From Gammaproteobacteria bacterium (GTDB lineage: Bacteria; Pseudomonadota; Gammaproteobacteria; Pseudomonadales; Porticoccaceae), in NCBI GenBank assembly GCA_003235325.1, contig QJWQ01000008.1, forward strand, positions 1 to 47,904: 47,904 nt of DNA, written 5' to 3'. Positions 27,409-37,473 of this stretch are shown here, piece by piece. The notes under the pieces were generated by a model. That model made no database searches. It saw only the letters and a program-made list of their open reading frames with translations, and was not told where the DNA came from. How positions within the stretch are numbered: the first letter of the stretch is position 1; each line of letters starts with the position of its first letter. A program made the translations under genes and the position numbers.

Positions 27409-29262
27409 ATGCACGACACACTTCCCCTGCTGCTATCGGCTGTCGTCATGGCGGGCATGTTGGCCCAGTGGGCTGCCTGGCGCTTGAAGTTGCCATCCAT
27501 CCTGTTCCTGTTGCTGATCGGCGTCACTGTGGGTCCGGTCACCGGCCTGCTTCGCCCCGACGAGGTGTTTGGCGACCTGCTCTTCAGCCTGGTCTCCCTG
27601 GGTGTTGCCCTGGTGTTGTTTGAAGGGGCCCTGACCCTGAAATTTTCCGATCTGCGCGGTCATGGCACCAGTGTTTCCAACATGGTCACATGGGGCGCGT
27701 TATTGAACTGGGTGCTGATCGCCTTCGGAGCCTGGCTTTTTATCGACTTTGACTGGGACATGGCCCTGCTGTTTGGAGCGCTGGTGGTGGTCACCGGGCC
27801 GACGGTGATCATGCCTTTGCTGCGCACCGTCAAGCCCAACCACAATGTCAGTAATATCCTGCGCTGGGAGGGTATTCTGATCGACCCCATCGGCGCGCTG
27901 CTGGCGGTTATCGTTTTTGAACTGATCATTTCCGAGGCCAAGGGTGGCGACTACTGGCTGTTTTTTCAGGAGATATTTACCGGCAGCCTGTTTGGCATCG
28001 GCGGTGCCCTGTTTCTGACGCCCCTGTTGCGACGGCACTGGCTGCCGGAATACCTGCACAATGTCTTTACCCTGGCCCTGGTGCTGCTGGTGTTCAGTCT
28101 GTCCAATCACTTCGCCGAGGAATCGGGTCTGCTGGCGGTGACGGTGATGGGTATCTGGCTGGCCAATTCGCGACAACTGGACATGGAGGATATCCTGACC
28201 TTCAAGGAGAGCCTGTCGGTGCTGATTGTGTCGGTGCTGTTTATTGTCCTGGCGGCGCGCATTGATCTCGGTCTGATTGCCGCCACCGGCTGGGGCGCCT
28301 ACGGCGTACTGCTGACAATTTTCCTGGCCCGGCCGGTCATGGTGTTTGTCAGCACCTGGCGCTCCGGTCTCAAGTGGCAGGAGAAAACCCTGATTTCCTG
28401 GATCGGCCCCCGGGGCATTGTCGCCGCCGCCGTGTCCTCCCTGTTCGCCCTGAAACTGAAGGACCTGGGCTATGACCAGGCGGAATTGCTGTCGGCCCTG
28501 ACTTTCGTGGTGATCATTGTCACGGTGCTGCTGCAAAGTCTCACCTCCAGAACCCTGGCGAAAAAACTGGGAATCGCCGAGGACGATGCCCGGGGCCTGC
28601 TGCTGGTGGGCGCCAATCCGCTGGCAATTGCCATCGGCAAGGTACTCAAGGAAAAAGGCTTTCGAATCATGCTGACCAGTAGCACCTGGTCCGAGGTTCA
28701 GGCGGCGAGGATGGCCGGCCTCAGCAGTTATTTTGGCAATCCGGTGTCTTCTCACGCCGATCGTCACCTGGACCTCGTCGGTTATGGCATGTTGCTGGCG
28801 GTATCGACACGCCCGGAACTCAACGCCCTGGCCTGTGTCCGCTATGGCAGTGAATTTGGCAAGAACCGGGTGTTTAACCTGAGTTATGTCCAGGAGAAGG
28901 AAAATTCGGACCGGAATCGCCAACTGGAGGGCCATCATGTGCCGCGACTTTTCGGCGAGGAAGTTTCCATCCAGAAACTGCTCAGTCTGCTGGCCCAGGG
29001 GGCGGAAATTAAATCCACCAGACTCTCCGAGGCCTTTGATTTTGCCGCTTACCAGACAATGTACGGGGAAAGTCCGATTTTTCTCTTTGCCGTCGATACC
29101 AGGGGCAACCTGAAACCCTTCACCGTTGAATCCCGACCAACGCCGAGAAAAGGCTGGAGCCTGATCACGCTGTTGCCAAAAGAAGCCATTGAAAAGCGGA
29201 AAGCGGAAAGCAGCAACCGGACCGAAAAAACTGAACCCGGAGACAGGAAGGCCGAAACCTGA
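27409..29262 (+). CDS. CPA1-type Na+/H+ or K+/H+ antiporter with nucleotide-binding C-terminus
   Basis: A 617-residue protein. Roughly 12 transmembrane segments of the CPA1 (NhaP/sodium-proton exchanger) family fill residues 5–390, with characteristic FEGALTL, GPTVIMPLLRTV, RWEGILIDPIGALLAV and WIGPRGIVAAAV segments that hold the transport-site aspartate. From about residue 405 (LLLVGANPLAIAIGKVLKEKGF) a Rossmann-like RCK/TrkA-N-type domain follows, suggesting gating by a nucleotide. The polar tail is Lys/Glu-rich. A GAGGGA site precedes the ATG. The gene is convergent with acnB and shares its terminator. The ion exchanged is not determined. Confidence 0.9.
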   Translation: MHDTLPLLLSAVVMAGMLAQWAAWRLKLPSILFLLLIGVTVGPVTGLLRPDEVFGDLLFSLVSLGVALVLFEGALTLKFSDLRGHGTSVSNMVTWGALLNWVLIAFGAWLFIDFDWDMALLFGALVVVTGPTVIMPLLRTVKPNHNVSNILRWEGILIDPIGALLAVIVFELIISEAKGGDYWLFFQEIFTGSLFGIGGALFLTPLLRRHWLPEYLHNVFTLALVLLVFSLSNHFAEESGLLAVTVMGIWLANSRQLDMEDILTFKESLSVLIVSVLFIVLAARIDLGLIAATGWGAYGVLLTIFLARPVMVFVSTWRSGLKWQEKTLISWIGPRGIVAAAVSSLFALKLKDLGYDQAELLSALTFVVIIVTVLLQSLTSRTLAKKLGIAEDDARGLLLVGANPLAIAIGKVLKEKGFRIMLTSSTWSEVQAARMAGLSSYFGNPVSSHADRHLDLVGYGMLLAVSTRPELNALACVRYGSEFGKNRVFNLSYVQEKENSDRNRQLEGHHVPRLFGEEVSIQKLLSLLAQGAEIKSTRLSEAFDFAAYQTMYGESPIFLFAVDTRGNLKPFTVESRPTPRKGWSLITLLPKEAIEKRKAESSNRTEKTEPGDRKAET

Positions 29263-29267
29263 GCCGC

Positions 29268-29296
29268 AAAAAAAACCCCGCCTTGGCGGGGTTTTC
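29268..29296. terminator. Shared terminator between antiporter and acnB
   Basis: A run of A, the 7-bp stem CCCCGCC / GGCGGGG with a TT loop (29276–29291), and TTTT follow the antiporter stop and precede the convergent acnB stop, so it can serve both. Confidence 0.88.
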
Positions 29297-29312
29297 TCGC
29301 TGCAATCATTGA

Positions 29313-31925
29313 TCAGGCGACATCGACGATCAGCTCGGCGCCGATGCGCTTGCCGTCTTCCGAGGCCTTCTGGAACGATTCGATCTGGTCGAAATTCATG
29401 TAGCGATAGATTTCGCCGGCCATGGAGTTGATGGTCGAGGCGTAGTCCATGTACTCCTGCGGTGTCGGCAGCTTGCCAAGAATACCGCCCACTGCCGCCA
29501 GTTCGGCGGATGTCAGGTAGACATTGGCGCCGTCACCGAGTCGGTTGGGGAAGTTCCTGGTGGAGGTGGACAGCACCGTGGAGCCGGAATCGACCCGGGC
29601 CTGGTTGCCCATGCACAGGGAGCAGCCGGGCATTTCGGTGCGGGCGCCGGCCTTGCCGTAGATGCTGTAGTAACCCTCTTCCATCAGGGTGTGGGCATCC
29701 ATGCGTGTCGGCGGGCAGATCCAGAAGCGGGTTTTGAGGCTCGCCGTTTTGGCCAGCAGTTTGCCGGCGGCGCGAAAGTGGCCGATATTGGTCATGCAGG
29801 AACCGATGAACACCTCGTCGACGCTGTCACCGGCGACTTCCGAGAGCAGTCGGGCATCGTCCGGGTCGTTGGGGGCGCAGACGATGGGCTCCACGACCTT
29901 GGCCAGGTCGATATCGACCACGGCGCTGTATTCCGCATCGGGGTCGGCCGACATCAGCTTCGGCTCCGCCAGCCATTGCTCCATTTTGCGCACGCGGCGC
30001 TCTATGGTGCGGGGGTCCCCGTATTTTTCCGAAATCATCCAGCGCAACAGGGTGATATTGGAGCGCAGGTATTCGCTGATGGAGGCTTCGGAAAGCTTGA
30101 TGGTGCAACCGGCGGCGGAACGTTCGGCGGAGGCATCGGACAGCTCAAAAGCCTGCTCGACGGTGAGGTTGTCAAGACCCTCGATCTCGACGATGCGACC
30201 GGAGAAGATGTTTTTCTTGCCTTTCTTTTCGACCGTCAGCAGGCCCTGTTTTATGGCGAAATAGGGGATCGCGTGGACCAGATCCCGCAGGGTAATGCCC
30301 GGCTGCATCTCGCCCTTGAAGCGGACCAGGACGGATTCCGGCATGTCCAGGGGCATGACGCCGGTGGCGGCGGCAAAAGCCACCAGGCCGGAACCCGCCG
30401 GAAAGGAAATGCCCATGGGGAAACGGGTGTGGGAATCGCCACCGGTGCCGACGGTATCCGGCAACAGCATGCGGTTCAGCCAGGAGTGGATGATGCCGTC
30501 ACCGGGTTTGAGGGAGACGCCGCCGCGGTTGCGGATAAAGTCCGGCAGGGTGTGCTGGGTCTCGACATCCACCGGTTTCGGGTAGGCCGCGGTGTGGCAG
30601 AAGGACTGCATCACCAGATCGGCGGAAAAGCCCAGGCAAGCCAGGTCCTTGAGTTCGTCCCGGGTCATGGGCCCCGTGGTGTCCTGGGAACCGACCGTGG
30701 TCATATGGGGTTCGCAATAGGTGCCCGGTCTGACACCGTCGGTGCCGCAGGCCTTGCCCACCATTTTCTGGGCCAGGGTGAAGCCCTTGCTGGAAACGGA
30801 AGGCTGGACCATGGCTCGAAAGACATCGCTGTTACCCAGACCCAGCGCCTCCCGGGCGCGGTTGGTGAGACCCCGGCCAATGATCAGGTTAATGCGGCCG
30901 CCGGCCCGGACTTCATCCAGCAGAACGTCGGACTTCAGGCTGAATTCGGACAGGGTCTCGCCGGTGTCGTGATCGGCAATCTTGCCCTCGTAGGGCAGGA
31001 TATCGATCACCTGTCCCTGCTGAATCTTTTCCACCGGGGCTTCAAATACCAGGGCGCCTGAGTCTTCCATGGTGTTGTAGAAAATAGGGGCGATCTTGCC
31101 ACCAATGCAGATGCCACCGGTGCGCTTGTTGGGTACACCGGGCATGTCATCACCAAAAAACCAGAGTACCGAGTTGGTCGCGGACTTGCGCGAGGAGCCG
31201 GTGCCCACCACGTCGCCGACAAAGGCTACCTTGAGACCCCGGGCATTGAGTGCCTCAATCTGGGCCATGGGGCCAACCACACCGGGCTGGTCCGGTGTCA
31301 GTCCATCCCGTGCCATTTTGTACATGGCCCGGGCGTGAAGGGGAATGTCCGGTCTGGACCAGGCGTCCGGGGCAGGGGAGAGGTCATCGGTATTGGTTTC
31401 GCCGGTCACCTTGAACACGGCGGTAGTGATTTTTTCCGGGACTTCGGGACGCGAGGTAAACCATTCGGCGTCGGCCCAGGATTGCAGTACCGAGGTGGCG
31501 TGGCTGTTGCCTGCCTTGGCCTTGTCGGCGACGTCGTGAAAGGCGTCAAACATCAGCAAAGTATGCTTGAGTTCGCCGGCGGCCTGTTCTGCCAGCTCCT
31601 CGTCGTCCAGCAGCGACACCAGGGTGGCAATGTTGTATCCCCCGAGCATCATACCCAGCAGCTCCACCGCCTTGCTACGATTGATCAGCGGTGAACTGGC
31701 TTCACCCTTGATCACCGCTGTCAGAAAACCGGCCTTGACATAGGCGGCATCATCGACACCGGGGGGAACCCGGTGGGTCAGCAAATCCAGCAGCAGTTCT
31801 TCTTCGCCTGGAGGTGGATTTTTAAGCAACCCCACAAGATCGGCAGTCCACTCGGCAGTCAGGGGTTTGGGCGGTACGCCCTCGGCAGCACGCTCGGCGA
31901 CGTGATTGCGATAAGCTTCAAGCAC
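29313..31925 (-). CDS. acnB: Aconitate hydratase B
   Basis: AcnB isomerises citrate to isocitrate in the TCA cycle and glyoxylate shunt. The 870-residue protein is collinear with E. coli AcnB over its whole length, including the N-terminal HEAT-like domain unique to the B type. Iron-sulphur ligands are present (IGSCMTNIGHF and PGCSLCMGNQAR), as are GDSHTRFP and the STSTRNFPNRLG motif. The start is a GTG with AAGGAGA about nine bases upstream. Iron-free AcnB can bind its own mRNA in other bacteria; nothing here shows that. Confidence 0.98.
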   Translation of the reverse strand: MLEAYRNHVAERAAEGVPPKPLTAEWTADLVGLLKNPPPGEEELLLDLLTHRVPPGVDDAAYVKAGFLTAVIKGEASSPLINRSKAVELLGMMLGGYNIATLVSLLDDEELAEQAAGELKHTLLMFDAFHDVADKAKAGNSHATSVLQSWADAEWFTSRPEVPEKITTAVFKVTGETNTDDLSPAPDAWSRPDIPLHARAMYKMARDGLTPDQPGVVGPMAQIEALNARGLKVAFVGDVVGTGSSRKSATNSVLWFFGDDMPGVPNKRTGGICIGGKIAPIFYNTMEDSGALVFEAPVEKIQQGQVIDILPYEGKIADHDTGETLSEFSLKSDVLLDEVRAGGRINLIIGRGLTNRAREALGLGNSDVFRAMVQPSVSSKGFTLAQKMVGKACGTDGVRPGTYCEPHMTTVGSQDTTGPMTRDELKDLACLGFSADLVMQSFCHTAAYPKPVDVETQHTLPDFIRNRGGVSLKPGDGIIHSWLNRMLLPDTVGTGGDSHTRFPMGISFPAGSGLVAFAAATGVMPLDMPESVLVRFKGEMQPGITLRDLVHAIPYFAIKQGLLTVEKKGKKNIFSGRIVEIEGLDNLTVEQAFELSDASAERSAAGCTIKLSEASISEYLRSNITLLRWMISEKYGDPRTIERRVRKMEQWLAEPKLMSADPDAEYSAVVDIDLAKVVEPIVCAPNDPDDARLLSEVAGDSVDEVFIGSCMTNIGHFRAAGKLLAKTASLKTRFWICPPTRMDAHTLMEEGYYSIYGKAGARTEMPGCSLCMGNQARVDSGSTVLSTSTRNFPNRLGDGANVYLTSAELAAVGGILGKLPTPQEYMDYASTINSMAGEIYRYMNFDQIESFQKASEDGKRIGAELIVDVA

Positions 31926-32120
31926 GGCAGGAATCTCCTTGTGGGTGGCTTTGCCCTTCTCCGACGGCTTTCGGTAACAGGGCGATCAACAGGACTGTCA
32001 ACGCCGCGCAGTCAATGCGGCAGATTGACGACTGGGCTCAGGTGGCCCGATGGCTCGATTCTACCGGAAATAACCGACTATGCGAACCATTCCTGCCGGA
32101 GCCGGTCGTGTATTTCGACT

Positions 32121-32148
32121 TTGCTTGCCAGCAAAGCCTGTGTACAGT
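32121..32148 (+). promoter_or_regulatory. Possible promoter of the DUF1289 gene
   Basis: TTGCTT (32121–32126), a 16-base spacer and TACAGT (32143–32148) lie immediately before the chosen ATG at 32156. The predicted transcript would start at about the ATG. The match to consensus is moderate. Confidence 0.4.
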
Positions 32149-32155
32149 TGCGCCC

Positions 32156-32629
32156 ATGTTCAGACCAGTAAAAACACCCTGTATCGGAATTTGCTCTACG
32201 GGCCTCGGCGACGATGTCTGCCGCGGGTGCAAGCGCTTTGCCCACGAAGTGACCGGTTGGAACGGCTACAGCCATGAACAACGTTTTTACATTGCTCAAA
32301 GGCTGGACCAGTTTCTGGTTAAAATCATGAGCAACAACGTCGAGGTTTTTGACAGCCGGCTGCTGTCAAACTGCCTTCATCTGCAACAGATTCTGTTTGA
32401 TGAATCCCGTGACCCTCGATGCTGGGTCTACGCACTGCTAAAGGCCGGTGCCAGTCAGATTGATCAGCCGGAGGATTTTGGTTTCAGGTTGCTGCCCACT
32501 TGCCGGGAGCGCAATCTGATTCAACTGAGGGAGGAGGTGGATCGCCAGTTCTACGAGCTATCCAGGGCCCATTATCAGCGTTATGTGTTGCCCGGACTGC
32601 TGCAGGATTTGGGCATCACCGGTGGTTGA
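32156..32629 (+). CDS. DUF1289 protein with C-terminal extension
   Basis: The first 45 residues are a DUF1289 module (TPCIGICSTGLGDDVCRGCKRFAHEVTGW) with four conserved cysteines in a CxxxC…CxxC-like array, likely metal-binding. DUF1289 proteins are usually only 60–80 residues. This one has about 100 further residues of helical, polar sequence (QQILFDESRDPRCWVYALLKAGAS … QYYRYVLPGLL-like end) that I do not recognise. The ATG at 32156 begins just before the module; longer in-frame starts add unsupported sequence. It is divergent from acnB and upstream of a GST gene. Confidence 0.8.
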   Translation: MFRPVKTPCIGICSTGLGDDVCRGCKRFAHEVTGWNGYSHEQRFYIAQRLDQFLVKIMSNNVEVFDSRLLSNCLHLQQILFDESRDPRCWVYALLKAGASQIDQPEDFGFRLLPTCRERNLIQLREEVDRQFYELSRAHYQRYVLPGLLQDLGITGG

Positions 32630-32733
32630 GGCGCAAGGTAGAAAGAAAACAAAAGGATAGGACGCTATTTTGAAGCAAAATGTCAGCCATTGAATCAACA
32701 ACTCTTATCTGATCTCGATTAAGGAAATCACCC

Positions 32734-33378
32734 ATGCTGAAACTACACGGTGCGCCCATTAGCAGTTATTACAACATGGTCAAACTGGCCTTACTTGAAA
32801 AAGGCTTCGATTTCGAGGAGGTCCGAACAGGGCCAAACCAGTCGCCGGAATTTCTGGCCATCAGTCCCATGGGTAAAATCCCCTGTCTGGAGGTTGCCGA
32901 GGGATTTCTCTCGGAAACCGATGTGATACTGGAATTCATCCAGGAAATTCATCCGGATTTCCCCCTGTTGCCAGAAGATCCCTTTCAGCGCGGCAAAGTC
33001 AGGCAAATCATGCGCATCTGCGAACTTTATGTGGACCAGCCAATGCGACCATTGCTCGGCAGCGTATTAACCGGTCAGCCGCCATCGGATCATGCTGTGG
33101 CCAGGGCGCGGCCGGAACTGGAGAAAGGTATGGCCGCCCTGGGGCGAGTGACGGTTTTCGACCCGTGGATCGCCGGTTCAGATTTCACCAATGCCGATAT
33201 CGTCGCTTATTTTGCCACCGGTGTTGCCGCGGCCATTGCCTCTGCCGTCTACCAGTGGGATATCGGTGACGCCATTGAGGGCTACCGCCAGTGGCGGCAA
33301 CGGGTCGGCGAGAGACATTTTGTCCGGGAAGTCGACAGTGAATGGCGCGCCGCTTTGCAGGCATTTCGCAAAGCTTGA
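32734..33378 (+). CDS. Glutathione S-transferase family protein
   Basis: A 214-residue protein with a thioredoxin-like N-terminal domain (LKLHGAPISSYYNMVKLALLEKG, NQSPEFLAISPMGKIPCLEV, ETDVILEFIQE) holding the glutathione-binding cis-Pro and Glu-Thr/Ser region, followed by the all-helical GST C-terminal domain. It may conjugate glutathione to electrophiles; the substrate is unknown. A strong AAGGAAA site precedes the ATG. The miaE gene follows with overlapping signals. Confidence 0.9.
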   Translation: MLKLHGAPISSYYNMVKLALLEKGFDFEEVRTGPNQSPEFLAISPMGKIPCLEVAEGFLSETDVILEFIQEIHPDFPLLPEDPFQRGKVRQIMRICELYVDQPMRPLLGSVLTGQPPSDHAVARARPELEKGMAALGRVTVFDPWIAGSDFTNADIVAYFATGVAAAIASAVYQWDIGDAIEGYRQWRQRVGERHFVREVDSEWRAALQAFRKA

Positions 33379-33387
33379 GGATTGCCG

Positions 33388-34059
33388 GTGCAGTTGACTT
33401 TGCTCGAGGAAATTCGCCGGTTTTTACCTTGCCCGACACCGGAAGCCTGGGTGCAGGAAGCCTCCCGTCAACAGGAACTGCTGCTGATCGACCACGCCAA
33501 CTGTGAGAAAAAGGCTGCCAGCACTGCTCTCAACCTGATCTATCGCTATGTCGACAAGTTCGAACTGCTCAACAAAATGTCCCGTCTGGCCCGGGAGGAA
33601 CTGCGCCACTTTGAGCAGGTGCTGGCGATCATGAACCGGCGAGGCATCGCCTACCGACAGATCACCGCCTCGGGTTATGCCGGCGGCCTGCGTGCCCTGG
33701 TGCGTCATCAGGAGCCCCATAGACTGGTTGATACGCTCATTGTCGGCGCCTTCATCGAGGCCCGTTCCTGCGAACGCTTTGCCTGTCTGGCGCCGATCCT
33801 GGATACGGAACTGCAGCAGTTCTATCTGTCACTACTGAAATCAGAAGGGCGCCACTACCGGGACTACCTTAATCTTGCCCGGGGGTTGGCCGATGGCGAT
33901 ATTGCGGCCCGGATTGACTGCATTGGCGCCAGGGAGGCCCGGCTTATCCTTGAACCGGACGAGGATTTCCGTTTTCACTCCGGAGTGCCGTCGACGGCAA
34001 CGGTCGAGGAAGCGCCAGGGCTTGGCAGTCTTCAGTCGCAATCCAGCCGCAGGAATTAA
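33388..34059 (+). CDS. miaE: tRNA-(ms2io6A)-hydroxylase
   Basis: MiaE hydroxylates the isopentenyl group of ms2i6A at position 37 of tRNA. It is a four-helix di-iron protein; the ligand motifs DHANCEKKAA, EELRHFEQV, IEARSCERF and SEGRHYRDYL are all visible. A GTG at 33388, six bases after GAGGA, is preferred over the TTG at 33382, which lies against that site. The ribosome-binding site overlaps the GST stop codon, so the two genes are linked. An AT-rich, non-coding 126 bases follow before the convergent lpxH. Confidence 0.92.
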   Translation: MQLTLLEEIRRFLPCPTPEAWVQEASRQQELLLIDHANCEKKAASTALNLIYRYVDKFELLNKMSRLAREELRHFEQVLAIMNRRGIAYRQITASGYAGGLRALVRHQEPHRLVDTLIVGAFIEARSCERFACLAPILDTELQQFYLSLLKSEGRHYRDYLNLARGLADGDIAARIDCIGAREARLILEPDEDFRFHSGVPSTATVEEAPGLGSLQSQSSRRN

Positions 34060-34185
34060 AACAACAGCCGGGTCAAGGAAATCCTGGCTATATATTCGAA
34101 TTAAAACAAATAAATAAAGATGTAAGTTAAAGTTGTAAATTAAGGTCTGAGGGTGAGGATAGTGGCAAAGAGTGTCGGATAGCTG

Positions 34186-34914
34186 TCACTGGCCGGCATC
34201 CATGCCTATGGCGAAATTTTCCAGCCGCAGATCATCCTCGGTCAGTTCGATATACCAACCTTTGTCTGCCCAATCTCCCAGGACCAACCGCTCACCGGCG
34301 TTGTGTTGATGCCTTGCCGGCCGGTGGGTATGACCGTGAATCATGATGCCGGCGTCGAATGTCTTCATGACCCGTTCCACTTCATCGGGTGTGACATCCA
34401 TGATATTGCTGGCCTTGTTACTGTTGGCTTTTTTGCTTTTCAGCCGCCATTCACTGGCGATTTGCATGCGTTTTTTCAGGGGCAGGTGGCGCAGACACCA
34501 GCGGTATACCGGATTGCGTACCTTGCGCCGGAATTTCTGGTATTTGACGTCATCCAGGCACAGGGTGTCGCCGTGCAACAGAACCAGTCTACGGCCATGG
34601 CTTTCCAGTATCTGGTAGTCAGGTAACAGGGTGCAGCCGGTTTCCTCGGCAAACCGTTGACCCACCAGGAAATCCCTGTTGCCGTGCTGGAAATAGACGG
34701 CAACGCCCCTGTCCGACAGGGTGCGCAGGGCGGCAACCACCTCTCTGGCCAGGGTGGAGGGATCGTCATCGCCGATCCAGGCCTCAAACAGGTCGCCGAG
34801 AATATAGAGCCCGTCGACACGGGTGGCCTGCTGCTCCAGAAATCGGAAAAACGCCCGGGTGACGGCCGGGCGCTCTGGAGACAGGTGCAGATCGGAGATG
34901 AACAGCAGGTTCAT
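34186..34914 (-). CDS. lpxH: UDP-2,3-diacylglucosamine pyrophosphatase LpxH
   Basis: LpxH makes lipid X in lipid A synthesis. This 242-residue calcineurin-like phosphoesterase has the metal ligands in [36 protein letters not shown] and [11 protein letters not shown]. Its ATG overlaps the stop of ppiB by four bases, forming the conserved ppiB–lpxH pair seen in Pseudomonas next to glnS–cysS. Confidence 0.96.
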   Translation of the reverse strand: MNLLFISDLHLSPERPAVTRAFFRFLEQQATRVDGLYILGDLFEAWIGDDDPSTLAREVVAALRTLSDRGVAVYFQHGNRDFLVGQRFAEETGCTLLPDYQILESHGRRLVLLHGDTLCLDDVKYQKFRRKVRNPVYRWCLRHLPLKKRMQIASEWRLKSKKANSNKASNIMDVTPDEVERVMKTFDAGIMIHGHTHRPARHQHNAGERLVLGDWADKGWYIELTEDDLRLENFAIGMDAGQ

Positions 34915-35420
34915 CTGTCGGCGTAGGCGTCCGATATGCTGATGCTGTCGATGACGACACTTTGCCGGGGAACGTCCTGATGGTGGCCCTTGTTACCGGT
35001 GGGCACCTGTCGGATTTTGTTGACGGTGTCCATGCCGTCAACCACCTTGCCGAAGACCGCATAGCCCCAGCCCTGGGGATTCTTGCCCCGGTGATTCAGA
35101 AAGTGGTTGTCGGCAAGATTGATAAAAAACTGGGCGCTGGCTGAGTGGGGGTCCATGGTTCGGGCCATGGCAACAGTACCGGTATCGTTGCTGAGGCCAT
35201 TGTCGGCCTCGTTCTGGATCGGCTTGCGGGTTGGCCGCTCCTTCATCTCGGCATCCATGCCGCCACCCTGAATCATGAAGCCGTCGATGACCCGGTGAAA
35301 GATAGTGTTCTTATAGAAATCCTCCCGGCAATATTGCAGGAAATTGGCTGCTGTCTTCGGTGCGCTGTCAAAATCCAGTTCAATAGCGATATCGCCGTAA
35401 TTGGTGTGCAGAGTAATCAT
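34911..35420 (-). CDS. ppiB: Cytoplasmic peptidyl-prolyl cis-trans isomerase (cyclophilin)
   Basis: PpiB catalyses proline isomerisation during folding. The 169-residue protein has the cyclophilin core: [13 protein letters not shown] with the catalytic Arg, [13 protein letters not shown] and [15 protein letters not shown]. No signal peptide is present, so it is the cytoplasmic form. The ATG at 35420 is preceded by GGGGA at seven bases and matches family N-termini; a start at 35495 would add 25 unlike residues. Confidence 0.95.
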   Translation of the reverse strand: MITLHTNYGDIAIELDFDSAPKTAANFLQYCREDFYKNTIFHRVIDGFMIQGGGMDAEMKERPTRKPIQNEADNGLSNDTGTVAMARTMDPHSASAQFFINLADNHFLNHRGKNPQGWGYAVFGKVVDGMDTVNKIRQVPTGNKGHHQDVPRQSVVIDSISISDAYADR

Positions 35421-35750
35421 CAAGTCGTCCCCATCATTATCGAACCGGAAATGATAAGCAGTTTGGCTCCTGATTGAAATGGAAAGTGAATTCAAACGGA
35501 AATGGTTGCTTTAAAGCAGGAGGTGAATGAGCCCGGCATCAGACATGTGTCAAGACAGGACCTGTACCCTGTTCCGGGTTGCCAAAGAACCCGATGAAAC
35601 GGCGACAAAGGCCGGAATTCCGGGGTGTGCACAAATGAATACGTTTATCCTTTGGCCATCATCCAGCCAATGGCTATAATTGCCGCCTTTGCGCCCACTG
35701 GTGACAGCCACCATTGACAATCTGGCCAGTCGCCCTTTCGCAGGACAAAA
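35421..35750. other. ppiB–glnS divergent intergenic region
   Basis: This 330-base gap holds no convincing gene. It contains a perfect 12-base palindrome TGCTTTAAAGCA (near 35508–35519), the glnS promoter (35652–35680), and on the minus strand a TTGACA at about 35552–35547 lacking a good -10 box, which might contribute to ppiB expression. No riboswitch or T-box-like structure was seen. Confidence 0.4.
35652..35680 (+). promoter_or_regulatory. Sigma-70 promoter of glnS
   Basis: TTGGCC (35652–35657), a 17-base spacer and a perfect TATAAT (35675–35680) lie about 70 bases before the glnS ATG. Confidence 0.75.
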
Positions 35751-37421
35751 ATGGACGAGATCAAGCCCCGAAATTTTATACAGCAAATAATTGAAGATGA
35801 CCTGAAGAGCGGCGCCGTTAAACAAGTGGTGACGCGGTTTCCGCCGGAACCCAACGGCTACCTGCATATCGGTCACGCCAAGTCCATCTGCCTTAATTTC
35901 GGCCTGGCAAAACAGTATGGCGGCGTCTGTAATCTTCGCTTTGACGACACTAATCCCGAGAAGGAAGAGGATGAGTTCGTCAAGGCGATTATCCAGGATG
36001 TTACCTGGCTCGGCTTTCCCTGGCAGGGAGAGGTGCGCTATGCCTCGGACTATTTTCAGCAATTCTACGATTGGGCCGAGTACCTGGTGCAGCAGGGTAA
36101 GGCCTATGTCTGCGAACTGGATAGCGAGCTAACCCGGGAATATCGCGGTACCCTGACCCAGCCGGGCCGCAACAGCCCCTACAGGGACCGCCCGTTGACG
36201 GAAAATCTGTCCCTGTTGCGGCAGATGCGCGATGGCCAGATCGAAGAGGGGCGCATGACCCTGCGGGCCAGGATCGACATGGCCTCGCCCAACATGAACC
36301 TGCGCGACCCGGTGCTGTACCGGGTCAAGCGCGTCGCCCACCATCGCACCGGCGACCGCTGGAATATCTATCCGTCCTATGACTTTGCTCATGGCCAGGA
36401 GGATGCCATTGAAGGCATCACCCATTCCATTTGCACCCTGGAATTCGAGGATCACCGCCCCCTCTACGACTGGTTTATCGATAACCTGCCGGTACCCAGT
36501 CGCCCGCGCCAGTACGAGTTCGGTCGCCTGAATCTCAACTACACCGTCACCAGCAAGCGCAAACTCAAGCAACTGGTGGATGAAGGCCACGTCGATGGCT
36601 GGGACGACCCGCGGTTGCCGACCATTTCCGGGCTTCGCCGCGCCGGCGTCAGTCCGGCGGCGATACGAAAATTCTGTGACAGTCTGGCGGTGGCCAAAAC
36701 CGACGGCGTCGTCGACATGGCCCAGCTGGAATATTTTATTCGTGACGATCTGAACAACTGTGCGCAGCGGGCCATGTGCGTGCTCCGACCCCTGAAGCTG
36801 ACGCTGACCAATGTTCCGGAGCACAGCCTGGAGCAATTGCGGGTACCGGGACATCCAAACCGTGACGATCTTCCCGAGCGAATCCTGCCCTTTACCCGGG
36901 AAATCTATATCGACCGCAGTGATTTCAACACTGACAGCAGCCTGTCCCGCAAAAAATTCAAACGCCTGGTGCCCGGCGAGTGGGTGCGTCTGCGCTCGGC
37001 CTACGTCGTCAGGGCCGATGATGTGGTTCTGGATGATCAGGGGGAGGTTGTCGAGGTTATCGGTTCCCTGGTACCCGGCACTCTCGGGGAAAACCCGCCG
37101 GAGGGAATCAAGCCCCGGGGGGTGATCCACTGGGTTTCCGCCAGTCACCACCAGGAATGCCGGGTGAGGCTTTACGACCGCCTGTTCAAGGTGGCATCCC
37201 CCGGCACGGGAGGCGGCGATTTTCTGGCTGATATCAATCCCGATTCCCTGGAAATTCTTGAAGGTTGCAAGGCCGAGCTGCCGCTGGCACAGGCCCGGAT
37301 CGGCGACCGCTTCCAGTTTGAGCGGGAGGGTTACTTCTGTCTCGACAGCCGTTACAGCACCGCCGATATGCCGGTTTTCAACCGCACCATTGGCCTGCGC
37401 GACACGGGTTTCAAGGACTAG
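35751..37421 (+). CDS. glnS: Glutaminyl-tRNA synthetase
   Basis: GlnS charges tRNA-Gln directly. This class I synthetase (556 residues) has the HIGH motif in GYLHIGHAKSI, RFDDTNPEKE, the KMSKS-like TSKRKL loop and the two C-terminal beta-barrels that bind the anticodon. The whole sequence is collinear with E. coli GlnS. A CAGGA ribosome-binding site sits five bases before the ATG. Upstream lies a strong promoter; cysS follows after 52 bases. Confidence 0.98.
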   Translation: MDEIKPRNFIQQIIEDDLKSGAVKQVVTRFPPEPNGYLHIGHAKSICLNFGLAKQYGGVCNLRFDDTNPEKEEDEFVKAIIQDVTWLGFPWQGEVRYASDYFQQFYDWAEYLVQQGKAYVCELDSELTREYRGTLTQPGRNSPYRDRPLTENLSLLRQMRDGQIEEGRMTLRARIDMASPNMNLRDPVLYRVKRVAHHRTGDRWNIYPSYDFAHGQEDAIEGITHSICTLEFEDHRPLYDWFIDNLPVPSRPRQYEFGRLNLNYTVTSKRKLKQLVDEGHVDGWDDPRLPTISGLRRAGVSPAAIRKFCDSLAVAKTDGVVDMAQLEYFIRDDLNNCAQRAMCVLRPLKLTLTNVPEHSLEQLRVPGHPNRDDLPERILPFTREIYIDRSDFNTDSSLSRKKFKRLVPGEWVRLRSAYVVRADDVVLDDQGEVVEVIGSLVPGTLGENPPEGIKPRGVIHWVSASHHQECRVRLYDRLFKVASPGTGGGDFLADINPDSLEILEGCKAELPLAQARIGDRFQFEREGYFCLDSRYSTADMPVFNRTIGLRDTGFKD

Positions 37422-37473
37422 GGTTCGCACACCGGCCCACTGTTAATCACCACGGCCTCGAGCAGCGCTGACC

